The notes beneath the pieces were generated by a model. That model worked only from the letters and a program-made list of their open reading frames with translations. It searched no databases and had not been told where the DNA came from. A program made the position numbers and the translations under genes. From Hemileia vastatrix (Eukaryota; Basidiomycota; Pucciniomycetes; Pucciniales; Zaghouaniaceae), in contig JASXTE010000008.1 in NCBI GenBank assembly GCA_030280995.1, forward strand, positions 25,760,693 to 25,824,692: 64,000 nucleotides of DNA, in the 5' to 3' direction. Every line of letters begins with the position of its first letter. Position 1 is the first letter of the stretch. Below are positions 1 to 12,391 of the stretch, piece after piece.

Positions 1-817
1 TCCAATTCAATAGTGTTTCCAGTGGGCATATAATCAGTGTGGCTGAAATCCGATAAATACCTTCTTGATTTTCTGATACCTGGAATTGTCTTGCTTCACT
101 TTGAGTTGCACTTATAAGAGAAAGAGTTGACAGAGTCTTTCCCAAACCCATATCATCAGCGAGTATTGACCCATTTCCTTCAGGGGTTAATTGATTGTTA
201 GGAAACTGATCTTTATAGTCATCAAATCCAGTTCTAAGCCAATGGTTGTCCTGGTGCCTCCACATGATATCCAACTTTTCCTTTAACATTTTTTAATTTT
301 CAATCATAAAATTTATTGCTTGAAGTTGATGTGTTTTGAGAACTGTTTTGATTCCTTGGATAAGTTGATCAGCTTTCCAATCTTGAGTACTCTAAGATGT
401 TTGGAAAGAGCCTTCAAAAATTACATGCAGGATATTAAAAAAGATAGTGGAGTCGTAGTTCAAGATCGGACATAAATTGATTTGAGCAGAAGAAAATGCT
501 TCTTTAGCAATACTGATTAGTTTACTTGAAGAAAAGAGGCATCCCCAAAGTTGATACTGATTACCAAAAACTGGAACCAAGTAAGCATTAAAATAGAATG
601 GCTTCATAGGATTCAAGGCACCTCTTTGGTTTAAATGGTGAGATCCAGACCCAATGTCACCCAATAGTGGTCCAATGTGCTGACTCTGCACTTTAGAAAG
701 ATTACCGAAAAGGGTTGTTTTTCTTTCTTCAAATAGTCCAAAAATATGAACATTCAAATGTCCTCGCTGTAAAATTGTGGGGGTTAGTGATAATTGAAAT
801 CTTGAATTTACATTCAT
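1..817 (-). pseudogene. SNF2/Rad5-like helicase, decayed copy (5' part)
   Basis: The minus-strand reading from 817 matches residues about 20-260 of the helicase gene at 42429-44803 almost codon for codon. It runs through the region just before the ATPase and into the Walker A stretch (DDMGLGKT, about 130-160). It is interrupted by a TAG near 392 and a TAA near 293, so it is not a working gene. At 176-178 it keeps a glycine codon where the 42.4-kb copy has a TGA. The rest lies beyond the window edge. Its only visible neighbour is the element terminus at 1754. Identification as a SNF2-family ATPase comes mainly from the more complete copy. Confidence 0.8.
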
Positions 818-1754
818 ATAAATTTGATTGATTGTTATTGAGATCTTTCCAACACATCTTAGACTTCACATATTAAGTAAGAATAGTATCTGAAGATAGT
901 GGTTGTTAAAAGATGAATTGAACCAAAAAATGAATAATCAGTTTTGAATAAAACAAGAAAATAACTTTTTAGCATACACTACGCTAAGATCATAATTCTT
1001 TCACATGTATTATTATTATCTTTTTAAAAAATATTGGAAGTAAATGAATGATAACTGAAATAAATAATATGGCTTAAAAATAAATCTTGAGCCTATAGAG
1101 TAAATTTGGGTTTGTGAAAGAAGAAAAATTTTCTTAATAAAAATGTGCTTTATTGTTACATTATAATCAAAAAATAGAATAATTTCACTCTTATTACACT
1201 TATTTATATTTCTGTCTAATATTAAAATGCTTTAGATAGCAGTTCAAAATCCAAATTAAAATACTACTTATAACAATGTCTTGATACTGACATACTTTTT
1301 GTAAGTCTTTGGACAGACACTTATGGTGATCTCAATAATATTAAAATTGATTTGAATTGTATGTTTTATCAAATATCTATGTGGTCTAATGTAATAATTG
1401 AGATACTACAGTTTAACCTTCTGTTACCATCTTGGAAAGAAAATATCTGTAGATTTTTTTAGACCAAATATCAAATTTTTCTTTCCACAAAATGGGAAAG
1501 TGAATATTATGATATGTTAAGTGATATCTTCAAGCTTTTCTCAATCTGTGCTCAGCTGAAGATCAAAGTAATCACCAAGCTCCAAGAGATCTGCGATTGA
1601 GTTGGATTGAATCTAGGTCTAACTGATTACCAAATCTTTGTCCAATTGATTTAAATCTGGTTTCACAATGAATTCCCAACAGCTTTCCAACCACTTCCCA
1701 ACATTTTTAAATGAGGGGTATTGCTAGCAATACACCCCCAAATTTTCTGTGGTG
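1..1754 (-). mobile_element. CACTA-type element copy 1 (terminal part, runs off the left edge)
   Basis: Reading the minus strand from 1754, the sequence begins CACCACAGAAAATTTGGGGG, followed by a palindrome around TTGCTAGCAA, then about 900 bp of non-coding DNA and a SNF2-like gene. The same order occurs on the plus strand from 41533, so 1-1754 is an inverted copy of 41533-43250. The CACCA terminus fits the CACTA superfamily. The flank TAT at 1755-1757 would be one half of a 3-bp target duplication whose partner lies outside the window. The boundary at 1754 rests on where similarity to the 41533 copy stops. Confidence 0.8.
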
Positions 1755-2130
1755 TATGGAACAAGTCTATGCACTGTCATAAATTTCTTAAGGTGAAATA
1801 CATACCCTCACTTGATGATTCTCCCTAAACCTATACCATGCTTTCAGTGCTATCTGTGATTACCCCATATCCATACTGTTTTCTTGTCCTATAGTCTAGA
1901 ATGCACTTCTCTCTATCTTCCACTTTCCACAGCCCTAATATCATATCACACTAAAAAACTGAGTGCACAGAGTCTACTTTTTCTGAACTTTGAGGAACCC
2001 TTTTTTGTGCTTTTGTAACCATCCACAATGGCAACCCATTTGTTGTACTATCTATGAACTGAGACAATTACTGTGTCACTGCAAGATATCTACCACACTA
2101 TTTTAGCAATAGCCATAGTCTTACCTCTTA
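1755..2130. other. unassigned spacer
   Basis: DNA outside the CACTA terminus and before the Harbinger remnant. Both strands carry stops and I recognise no family. A minus-strand reading between about 1930 and 2050 is open for some 40 codons but matches nothing I know. Confidence 0.5.
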
Positions 2131-2996
2131 GGTAAGAACAGGAGGCTTGAGAAGAGAAAGAAGATTCAAAATAATTTTTCTCAATATCAGGTATGAAGAT
2201 AGCATCTTCTACATTGAAAATGCTTTCAGGATCAGGATCAACTCACTCTCCAAATATAGAATCAATCTCTTTATATAAAGGACATAAAGAATCAAGTCTA
2301 CCCTCTATAGATTTAATGCTCTTACTGATATAAATTTCAGTAATACCAAATCCAGTGGAAATGAAAGAGTCTTATCTTTCTCAAATTTGGATAAATAGTG
2401 CTTGAAAAATTCACACATATGTTTTGGAAGAAGATTAATCCTTCCCTTTGTATTATTTCTTACTCATAGTCCATTAGAAAATATCCATTAGCTTTTGATG
2501 TGGGGGGAAGTCCAAATTTAGTTGCATTCTCAGTATTAAAAAAGGAATTGTAGTTAGTTTTAGTTTTTAGCCAGTTTATAAGTATGAGGTGATCATATTT
2601 TTTTAATTTTAATGTCTTTGTTTTCTTAGATGAGTGGGGGAAAGAGGGAGTAGTTGTATTTAAAGAACAAGTGCGGGAAGGCTGCCTTTGAGAGGACATG
2701 TAACACCAAGGCATGTTAAGATATTTGATGATGAAAAGGAGAAAAAATGAGAAGATGAGATGGGAGGCATTTGAATGGATGGAAGAAATAGATAGGATAA
2801 GATGGCCCAGAATGGTAGGGAGGCTTGCACATTAAGAAAGTTATCCAAGATGTTGTTATGAAAAATTTAGGATAAAAATGTCAGATAAAAAGTAAACATT
2901 GACATGTAAAATGTCTAATAACACAGTTATTTTAAAAAATAATTGCAAAAAAAAAAATTGGGGTATATGTATTTTTATCTGCTAAAGTTGATACCC
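2131..2996 (-). mobile_element. remnant of a Harbinger B-family element (one end)
   Basis: The block is a diverged copy of about 15960-16870, the right end of Harbinger B. It has the same Myb/MADF-like gene remains, then the same non-coding stretch (near 2875-2945), and it finishes in TTGATACCCC at 2987-2996, which matches the GGGGGTATCAA terminal inverted repeat. The transposase half and the opposite terminus are missing. Confidence 0.75.
2160..2714 (-). pseudogene. Myb/MADF-like gene of a Harbinger element, decayed
   Basis: From an ATG at 2714 the minus strand encodes about 84 residues that align with the N-terminus of the intact gene at 15115-16518: the Ser/Pro-rich start, then the LILINWLKTK segment. 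A stop follows, and further remnants in other frames reach about 2160. The intact homologue is the putative DNA-binding partner of a Harbinger transposase. No function can be expected here. Confidence 0.75.
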
Positions 2997-3241
2997 CATA
3001 TTGGGTATAACAAACTCTTGCTGTAGTGTATAATAACTAAAAGTCTTTACAAAATTTCAATTATATTGACCAAAAAAATTTTTTCTTGAATATTTCTTTT
3101 TTGAATATAACTATATTTTACCCCCTTTTTTCAATGGTGCTTTTACTACAATCACTGGTTTTTAAATTAAAATTTGAAAATTTTAATGAAATTTATTTCC
3201 ATGAAAAGAAAATTCAATATTCCATATTTTAGAGATGATAT

Positions 3242-3892
3242 TGAGAATCTATGGCTACAAATTGATCATATTAAAATGTTTCAGTTTATATGAGCCATGA
3301 TTTTGAATTCAGCTAAATGTTTGAAAAGTGATGACAATATTATTAGAGTAATATTAGATTCCATTTCATTATATTCTTATTTTCAAAGAGTTAGCCAGTT
3401 AAGTATGAGCATCATGTACATATTTTCATTATTTTATAATTTTCTCCCATACCTGTTGTTCCCATTTATGTTGCCAATCTCCTCTATAAAAGAGAGATCC
3501 CTCAAACCGCTTATTGTTATCTCTCTTGTTTCTTCTTTTATCTATCCTGTCCTTCAGACTGTCTTTTTTTCACATGAATTATCTCTTATTTTCTTTATCT
3601 TATTAGTTTGTGGTGACTTTATCAATTGAATTCATTACTTATCATTGTTTAAGTTAACTCCTTCTTAACCAGGTACTTAGTTTACATTTTAGTATGCTCT
3701 TCATGCTGCAATGCATCTATCTTGTTTCTTCTTTTTCTATCTTTTCCTTAAGAAAGTCTATTGTTCACTTGACTTATCTCTTATTTTCTTTCTCTTATTA
3801 GTTTGTGGAAGCTTTATCATTTGACTTCATTACTTATCACTTTTTAACTTAACTCCTTCTGAATCTGGTCTCTCCAATGTTCCAGTATATCA
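3242..3892 (+). repeat. copia 5' LTR
   Basis: It runs from TG to CA, is preceded by GATAT and followed directly by the primer binding site. It contains an internal tandem duplication: about 3520-3680 is repeated at about 3718-3880, each copy ending in the TTAACTCCTTCT block. The last 240 bp match 18655-18890. Confidence 0.8.
3485..3491 (+). promoter_or_regulatory. possible TATA box in the copia 5' LTR
   Basis: TATAAAA lies mid-LTR, about 400 bp before the LTR end, where a Pol II promoter for the retrotransposon RNA would be expected. The match is by motif and position only. Confidence 0.4.
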
Positions 3893-3907
3893 GGTTATGG
3901 GCCCAGC
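3893..3907 (+). other. copia primer binding site (initiator-Met half-tRNA type)
   Basis: GGTTATGGGCCCAGC starts at the first base after the LTR. It is the exact complement of GCTGGGCCCATAACC, the anticodon-stem region of eukaryotic initiator tRNA-Met. Priming by a 5' half of this tRNA is known for copia-type elements. The position confirms the LTR end at 3892. Confidence 0.75.
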
Positions 3908-4040
3908 TCTCATCTAGCTATAATTCAAAGTGGTTTCCTCTCCAACAAATTCAGTGTCATCTCTCTCCGATTCCTCCTCTGATACAATCTCATGCCATCT
4001 TACTGTTTCAACTAAATTTATTTCCAAGAACTGGAACAAT

Positions 4041-7000
4041 ATGGAGACCACTTCATTCTCAGAAATAAAAGGGGTTGAGATTCTCACAAGAAAAAACTAT
4101 GCATCCTGGAGAAACCAGATGTTCTACACCTTAGGGACTTGAGACCTGGATAAAATCTCTCTTAAAACTACCATTGCCCTTACTGATGCTGATGCCCTTG
4201 AGGTATTCAACTTCAATAGGAAGAAAACTGCCTTTATCATATGAATTTTCATAGATTCCAAAAATCTCAATCAGTTTATCCATGAAGAATCTGTCTTCAA
4301 TCCAGAAACCTTGTGGGAATAGATTTGAGAGCACTAAGCCTCCACATCCACTGAAAATTGTGCTAGTTTTATTGCTGACCTCTTCAACATTCACTTTGAC
4401 AAGTCTGAAAACTCCCTTTCCATCAAATAATTCTGTTCAACTCTCAAAGTTCTAAATGAAGTTTCTTCTTCCCTTTTCACTGGAGAAGTCTTATCTATCA
4501 TTATAGCCTTTTACATCATTCATCTCTTACTGGAATCATACCACAACATGTCTCATCTTATTTTTACCAACATGAAGGTAACCAAGAAGACCCCTTCAAT
4601 TGAAGAGGTCCTGACTGAGCTTGAAAAGGACTGGACACGTAGAAAATTGGAGCCATCAAAGACAATTATGGCTTTCAATGTCAGAAATAAAAATCTGTGT
4701 TCCAATGAAAAACACAATCCATTGGCACCTCACTCCAAGGCCACCTGTTTTCAGTTACATCCTGAGAAAAGAGACAAGTACCACATAAGGAATAAGAACA
4801 GGAACAAAAAGAAGGAAAAGCCTTGGCCATCCTTAACTCCATAAGCAATACCACCATTCTTGATAGTGGGGCTTTCTTTTACCTTTTAAATTGCAAAAGA
4901 TTCTTCACCTTACTCCTTCCCTTGTCAAATTCTCTCCTCACAGCCAATGGACAAAATATCCAGGCTCAAGGTTCTGGTACTGTTTATCTCCTAATCAACC
5001 AAAGGCTTTTTCCCATCATTAATGCCTTGTATGTACCTGATGTTCTGTCAAATCTCATCTCAGCATCTTGGTTCCTATGTCAAAACTTCATAATCAAAGG
5101 ATGTGGGAACACTGCAATACTATTTGAAAAAAATAAAAAATTTATAATGGAATGCTTATAGGAAGACAATGTACTTTCACTTCCACTCAAATTATCTGGA
5201 GAAGTCAATTCTTTTATCTTGACTAAATCACTCCTTAATATACATAACTCTTGTGGACATACCAATAATTCAACCTATATTCTTATGTACCTTAACATTA
5301 ATTTCTCCAAACTTGAATGCATTCCATGTGTAACTTCAAAGTCACATGGCCTTCCTTTCCCTTGAAAATTTCCAATCCCTGATGAAGTACTAAACATGAT
5401 CCACATGGATCTGTGCAGACCTATCACTCCCATTTTGTGAGGAGATAGAAAGTACTTTTTGAAGGTGGTTGATGGAAATTCCAGGTACTTTTTCACTTAC
5501 TTTCTCTCTCTTAAATCAGATAATTTTAAATTCTTCAAAACTTTCTTAAATTTGGCTGAAAACAAGACTGAAAAAAGGATGAAAATGGTGGTAACTGACA
5601 ATGGAGGTGAATTTGTTAACAGCTCATTCAATAACCTTTTTATTGAAAAAGAGATTGCTTTATTAACCCCTTTTCCTTATAAACCCCAGCAAAATCCATT
5701 TTTAGAGAGAGGAAATCTTACTCTGGTTGAGAAATCACAAGCTTTACTGGCCACCTGTGGACTGGATGGATTGTGGTAGGTAGAAGCAGTAAACAATGCA
5801 AATTATCTTCTAAATCCCACTTGTTTGAAAGCCTTACATGGGAAATGTCCATTAGAGATATGGGACCCAAAATCCAAAATATCTTATGGTAAGCCTCACC
5901 CACTTGGATGCAATGTAATCTACAATATTCCTAAAAAAAGAAGAATCTCTAAATTTAAACCTGTTGGTTAACATGGTATTTTTATAGGAGACTCCAAGGG
6001 ACATCACAATTTTAAATTCTATTCTCCCAAATTAGACAAATTTCTTGTCACTCATGACATTAGATTTTCAGATGATTCATTCTCCAAGTAAAAAAGCCTT
6101 ACTGAAGCAAAAACAATTTGTACTCCTTTCCCTGATTTTCCCTTCTTACCAGATGTCTCAACATCTCTCCAAAATCTTGATACAAAAATTGAAAATGATC
6201 ATCTGGAAGTTAAACCTGAAATACCTCTCCCTGCTCCTTTGCCTCCAGTTTCTAATAAAAATTTGACTTGGATCAATAAGGACACACCTGCGCTTTATAA
6301 CATCTCTAGCAACATAGACACTTCAAAAATTCTAAATCACTTAAGATGTAACAAAAACACCTGCAACATTTTTGTGCAACAAGACAATGTTCCCAAAAGG
6401 TATTCACAGGCTTTTTTGGGTCTTGAATCCACTCACTAGCATGCCGCTATTGACTCAGAATTAACCAACACTGAAAATCTTAGAGTTTAGAAAACTGTTC
6501 CAAAACTGGAAGATAGAAATCTTTTAGGCATAGTTTGGGTTTTTAAAAAGAAATTAAATAGCAAGGGAAAGTTGTCTAAATACAAGGCCCTTTTTATTTT
6601 CAAGGCTATGCTCAGAAGAAAGGAGTTGATTACAAGAACACTTTTTCCCCAACTGGTTGATTATCTTCCCTTTGTACTCTATTAAGTCTATTGACTTGTG
6701 AAAACTTTGAGATTCATCAGATGGATGTCAAAACTGCCTTCCTTCATGGGGTTCCCAAGTAAGATGTCTACATTTGCTTTCTGGAAGGGTTCTCTGAACC
6801 TCACCCACCTGATTCCTGTCTCAAACTTGGAAAATATCTTAATGGCCTAAAACAAAGCTCTTGGTGCTGGAATAAGAAACTTAAAGAATTTTTCACTTCA
6901 CTCCAGTTTCAACCAAGCCCCACCAATCCATGTGTATTCACAAATAAACGTCCGTATAATCCTTTTCACATCTTCATTAATGTAGATGACCTGGTAATAT

Positions 7001-7142
7001 GTGGGGAGAGTGTGCTCCCTATTAAGCAGGCCCTTATGACTCAGTTCAAAATGGACAATCAAGGCAAAATATTGTGGATACTCAGGATGAAGATCACCCA
7101 AAATAGGGATAAAGAGGAAATTTATGTCTCTAAACCACTCTA
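4041..7142 (+). pseudogene. copia gag-protease-integrase-RT, 5' portion
   Basis: The gag start is METTSFSEIKG at 4041, with the WRNQMFY segment typical of copia gag. The nucleocapsid end has a C-x-H-C knuckle (CSNEKHNP ... CFQLHPEKR) near 4690-4770. Protease carries LDSGA near 4860. Integrase carries MDLC near 5404 and TDNGGEF near 5600, with the glutamate in the LERGN motif near 5710. Reverse transcriptase shows MDVKTAFLHG near 6721 and the catalytic box as NVDD near 6980. Frame changes and stops occur in every domain. The reading ends at KPLYI, exactly at the TATTA target site of element A, and resumes at 17914. It would have supplied replication proteins in cytoplasmic particles; it is now defunct. 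Confidence 0.88.
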
Positions 7143-7147
7143 TATTA

Positions 7148-7220
7148 GGGGGTGTCAGTTTTGCAAAATCAGCACTTAACTTAAGTGCAGATTTCAAACC
7201 AAATCTGCACTTAATTTTTT
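7148..7220. repeat. element A left terminal repeat with subterminal palindrome
   Basis: The terminal GGGGGTGTCAG is followed by GCACTTAACTTAAGTGC flanked by AAATC and GATTT, giving a near-perfect hairpin. A further half-copy of the stem follows at about 7202-7214. The right end (17862-17908) has the same organisation with CCGCACTTA and TAAGTGCGG. Confidence 0.8.
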
Positions 7221-7439
7221 CAAAAAAGTCACTTATTTCAAAAATGGATGTCATTTATGACCTCAAATCAGTAATTTTTTACCAATTTTTTTCACAACCA
7301 CATGTTGGCCACATCATTGCATCCTTACTCACCCCATCCCTGTCACATGTGACACTCAGACATCAATCCTCTCATTAATCCTTGGCACACACTCCACACT
7401 GAGATTTGAAACATTTTATTGTGAAATTTTAACCAGGCA

Positions 7440-7770
7440 TGTTTTTTTCCTTCTTTTTTAATGTTTTTGACCTCCCCAAATCAGATTTCCACCTTCATCA
7501 ATGGTCAATTTTTTTTGTTGATGGAAAATGAAGTAAAAAAGAAAAAAAGGAAGAATTGACATCAATTCTAAGTAAATGAAGAAGAGATTAAAAATCTATA
7601 AATCAAAATATAAAAGTGCTCAATTCATTTCCACTTACACTGGCTTTGGTATTGATGGTTAGAATTTGGAGAATGGAGTAACTAATGTTTCCAAAAAGCT
7701 CAATGTCATGTATCTTCTCTATGAGGAAATGAAGATTCTTTTTGGTTCCCAATTTAATATTTAATTTTAA
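7440..7770 (+). pseudogene. Myb/MADF-like gene remnant of element A
   Basis: Short matches in several frames to the gene at 25886-26600: the TTGATGGAAAATGAAGTAAA stretch, the ACATCAATTCTAAG stretch and the CACTGGCTTTGGTATTGATG stretch occur in the same order. About 140 codons at the N-terminus are lost or scrambled. Noncoding now. Confidence 0.65.
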
Positions 7771-7929
7771 TCTTATCAAAAATAGTTATTTCATGAGATT
7801 CTGATAACACCATTTTTCCTTACTGGACTCTAAATTATTGCACTTTTAAAATTTCATATGGTAAAATGATACTGAAAACTGTGCAAAAAACCTCATCACC
7901 AACATAATTTTATCACCTCACCACCAAAT

Positions 7930-10350
7930 TTTGCATTTCTAAATAAAGCTAAGTCAACAAAATTCTATATCTGTTTGAAAACTTTGGCAATACCCTCCCC
8001 TGTACTTTATTGAAGCAAGGGGTGTTTATCACCAATTTTTTCTAAGTCATCAGTTTTCCATGTCAGATTTTAAATTTTGGCAATAACCTCCCCTGCATTT
8101 TAAATAAGTAAGAGGTGAAAGTCACCGAAATTTTGAATTATTCCATAAATTAATAAATAATTAAATAAGATAAGTCAAATTCACTAGTTTTAAAGTAATG
8201 ACAATTCCTCAAGTCAAAATGTGGACCAAGTCTAGAAACTAAGCTTGGGACTTTTCACAGGTATAGGAAAGATGAACCCCATGAAATAATTTAATTTTAT
8301 TATGATTACCCTTTATACAAAACAAGATCTTTGGCTCATTACTTTAGTTTAGTAAATTGAAATATCAGATTTATTCATTAAAAATTTAAGAGAGAATAAA
8401 AAATATTTGATGACTTTACAAATCTACAAACTTATTTTATCTACCTAAAGGTTTTTAAATTTATTAGTTTTACCTTCTTTTTTTACCTTGTTGCTTTGTT
8501 GGACTAATTTTTTACTGATATGATAAGAGAAGCAAAGATTTGTGAATGATAGACATATGAAAATGTTATGAAAAAGAAAAAAAAACACCTTGATGAAAGG
8601 GCAGAATAATAAGTAAAGAGAAAGGTAGCTTGAGGAATCTGGAGGGATAAATGCATGATTTAAACATTATTTTATGCATTATGAAATAAATAAACATGAA
8701 AATGGGAAAAAAAGGCTTAACTTTAAAGGTCAATATCTCAGCAACCACTGAACCAAATTCTAGTTAGTTTCTGGAAGTGAAAGATAGGCTTCAGAAGTAT
8801 CTTCTGCTAACAGGACAGTAGATTCAAATAAACCTTCACCTAATACTGACTCTGATTTTCAAAATTGCACAGAAACTTGAAAACTGATGATGAAAATTCC
8901 AACAAGAGGGAGATAAAAGCATAGATAATCAAAGGAATCTGGAAGGATAAATTCATGATGTAAATGTTATGATATGCATTATGAAATAAATAAAAGTGAA
9001 ATGATAAAAAAAAGGCTCACCTTTAAAGGTCAATATATCAGAAACCACGGAACCAAATTCAAATCAGTTTACTGGAAATGAAAGATAGGCTTCAGAAGTA
9101 TCTTCAGCTAAAAGGACAGTTGATTCAAATAAACCTAACCCTAATTCTGACTCTAATTTTCAAATTTTCACAAGAACTTAAAAAGTGATGATGAAAAGTC
9201 CAAAAAAGGGAGATAAAAGCCTAAATAACAATCAGATAAGAGTTTCAGAATCCTTATTCTCTAATTATGCAATATTAAAATGTGAAATAAGATAAGTGAA
9301 ATTTGGAGAAAAAGGCTCAACTTCAAAGGGCAAAATCTCAGCAACTACTGAACCTAATTCAAACCTGTTTGTGGGAAATGTGAGATAGGCTTCTGTAGAA
9401 TATTCAGTTAAAGGAAAAGTGACTTAAATAAACATAAACCTGATTTGTTATATAAAAAATGAAAGAAAAAAAGGGGTCAACTTTAAACTTCAATATCTCA
9501 GCAACCACTGAACCAAATTAAAATCTGTTTGTGGGAAATGAAAGATAGCCTTCAGAAGAATCATAATTTAAAAGGAAATTAGATTTGAATAAAACCTACT
9601 TTAATTCTAAGTTTGATTTTTAAAATTTTACAAAAACTTAAAAAGTGATAATAAAAATGACAACATGAGGAGTTGAATAAGTCCACTGTTATCCATATAT
9701 GAGTCCTACATATATTTTAGTATGAAATTTTCATAGAAGGAATGAGATATCATATAGGCATGAAAGAAAGGAGATGAAACTTACCTTGATTGAAAGGTAG
9801 GAAAAATAGAGTGAGAAAGGGTGAAGTTGGAATTTGGGGGAAATTGAATATGGAGCAAGTTAAATGCTTAAAGAATGTGCAATGTATGTGTTCCAATGAA
9901 ATGGAACCAAAAAAAAAGTAAAATAGGAGAAAGGGGGAATAATGACCAAGCCAAGGAGGGATGAAGAGTAGGATTATGTAGCTAAAAAAAGAAAGAAAAG
10001 AGGGAGAGAAGGAAAAAGGTTAATTTTACTTTAAAATTAAAAAATAAACACTTACTAAAAAATTTAGATACAGAAAAAATTTAATTAGCAAATACATAAG
10101 TAAAAATGAAAAAATGACTTACCTGGAGTGGTGAGTTGAGAAAACGATTGACTTCAAATTATTTGAGTGATGAAAGAGGAGAGGAGGAAATGTATATAAG
10201 TGATGAAAGAAAAAAAGGAATGACTGAAAAATTATGCAATTGCAGAAAGTATGTGATTTCATGTTGAGATGGTGAAGGGAAACAAAGAGACTTTAAAAAA
10301 GAGACTATAACAGAAAATTCAAAATCATAGTCAATATGCAAATAAGAATA
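7930..10350 (-). mobile_element. repeat D, copy D1 (inverted, TET ORF lost)
   Basis: This segment is an imperfect inverted copy of about 12460-14990. Matching blocks run in order from the GC-patchy tandem units at 7945-8125 (opposite 14590-14720), through 8200-8340 (opposite 14340-14560) and the 8715-9660 repeats (opposite 13200-13560), to 9670-10345 (opposite 12460-13170). The part that should hold the TET/JBP-like ORF, between about 8345 and 8700, is much shorter than in D2 and has no coding remnant I can see. Exact ends are uncertain. Confidence 0.7.
8715..9660 (+). repeat. tandem repeats within D1
   Basis: Four imperfect copies of a 150-300 bp unit start near 8715, 9005, 9310 and 9470. 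Each contains the block CTCAGCAACCACTGAACC and the block GAAAGATAGGCTTCAGAAG. Two inverted copies occur in D2 (about 13200-13370 and 13420-13560). Confidence 0.8.
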
Positions 10351-11130
10351 ACCATTCTAACACTACATACCAAGTAAGATATCTCCAATAGGGAGTATCA
10401 TTGTTCAGGTAACTGCAATTAGGGGTCAGGAATTTTTTTTTCTGGGATCAGACATTATTAATTGTGGAAGATTCTTATCTACTAGCCCTGGGGCTAGTGG
10501 ATAAGGAATCCACAATAATGCATTATCCCGCCTCTTATACCCCAATTTCCATTCCTAATTCCTGATCCCAAACTGATCACATCCATGAGGCATATCCAGA
10601 GAGTAGTCCAAGATGTGGTTATGGCAGAAATTTGTTCAACATGTGGTTATGACAGAAAGTTGTCCAAGATGTGGTTATGAAAAATTGAGTAGAAAAATGT
10701 CAGATAAGAGTTGAACATTGACATGTAAAGTTTCTAATAACCCAATTATTAGGGGGTATCAATGTTCAGGGATCCGCAATTATGGATCAGGAATTTTTTT
10801 TCCCGGGATCAGACATTATTAATTGCGGAAGATTCTTATCCACTAGCCCCAGGGCTAGTGGATAAGAAATCCATGATAATGCATTATCCCGCCTCTTATA
10901 CCCCAATTTCCATTCCTAATTCCTGATCCCAAACTCATCTCATCCATGATGGATTTTTAAGAAAGTCACATGACTTATAATTGCTGATGCCATCCTTAAG
11001 TATTTCCTCACTCTATGCTACTTAATTTTGGTGGCAAAAACTTAAGTTTTTTTTCTATCTACACACCCCAACTGCACATTTGGCGGTGAATTCCCACTTC
11101 CCTCATCACATAACCCTTCCACCAGCAACA

Positions 11131-12391
11131 ATGAAACACCTCTCCACTAGGAAGCTACTTCACTCAACAATGAATGCTATCACTTTTCTTTTATTTCTTT
11201 ACTATAAATCTGACTCTAATTTGGAAGATGCTTTAGCTTATATGTGTTTTCTTTCCAAAAAGCGTTACATCATCACCAGGGGGCCAAATCTTTATCATGA
11301 TCCCCGATATGATCTGGCCTCCATTCTCAACATTCCTCATTTAAACTTCACACAACTTTTTAGAACTTCTCCCGATTCTTTCTACAAACTTTATCAACTC
11401 ATCTCCGATCATCCTATCTTCCATAACAATTCTCATAACAAACAGCGTACTCCTGCAATTCAACTTGCTGTTGCTCTATGTCGCTTTGGCTCAAATGGAA
11501 ATGGTGCTGCTGTAAGACGTTTGGATAATCTCTTTAACATAGGATATGGTACCGTGATATTATACACCAAGCACTGTATGATTGCTATCCTTTCCCTCAA
11601 GTCTCAAACTCTTGCTTGGCCAACTCCAGAACAGCCACTTGAATCCTCTCAAGTAATGCAAGCTGAAGGTTTCCCTGGCTGTATAGGTTTTGTTGATGGC
11701 ACAACCATCCCTTTGAGTCAAAAGCCTGCTCATGATGGCAACCATTATTTTGATCGCAAAAAAAGGTTTCTTCAAAATCTCCTCCAAGTTCTCATCTTTC
11801 ACAATCTAACTTTTTATCTTCTTTCTAGATACTCTATTGCTGTTCAACTTGTATGCGATGTCAATAAAAAATTTATTGCTTTTCACAGTGGTTGCCCTGG
11901 ATCATGTCATGACTCTTCTGTCTTCCAAAGAATGAGGATTTCTCAATCCCCTGACTCATACTTTGATGAATCTCAGTACCTCCTTGCAGACTCAGCATAT
12001 GCAAGTGGAAAGTACATTATACCTGCTTTCCATGGTGCAAATTCAGAAAATGACCCCAAAACTAAATTTAATTATCACCTTGCACAATCAAGAGTACAAA
12101 TTGAACATGCTATAGGTGTTTTAAAGGGACGATTTTCTAGTCTTTGGGAGCTCAGAATCCAATTTCAAAAAAAAATTGAAGATCAAAACTGCAAATCATT
12201 GGATCTTGACTTGCGTAATACTCCACAATATTCTAGCTGATTTAAAGGATGAGTGGAATGATCTTTATGAAGAAGATGATCCTGAACCACCACTGGCACT
12301 CCCCTCCCTTGATTCACAAATCATTCAATCAACCGGCATATGCCCCATTATAATGCCAATTACTCTCCAACATTTCTCTTCACCCTTTTAA
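11131..12391 (+). CDS. HARBI1-like DDE transposase (one frameshift)
   Basis: Nuclear DDE endonuclease that would cut at the GGGGGTATCAA termini of element B. The likely start is ATG 11131; an open upstream extension has no ATG. Acidic-triad candidates are FVDGT near 11692, CHDSSVF near 11908 with LADSAY near 11983, and the glutamate in VQIEHAIG near 12100. A 63-bp GT-AG intron (11766-11828) restores DRKK-R-YSIAV at the join; its length is a multiple of three, so the unspliced frame also stays open. The frame changes in a nine-A run (12167-12175). The family's C-terminal segment (TCVILHNIL, then an acidic tail) continues in the next frame to 12391. That could be a real mutation or a homopolymer error. 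It is convergent with the Myb-like gene. Confidence 0.88.

Noticed and set aside
10391..10950. Simple tandem duplication of about 360 bp
   Set aside because: Better explained as the left ends of two nested Harbinger B-family copies, since matching doubled right ends occur at 16868 and 16960.
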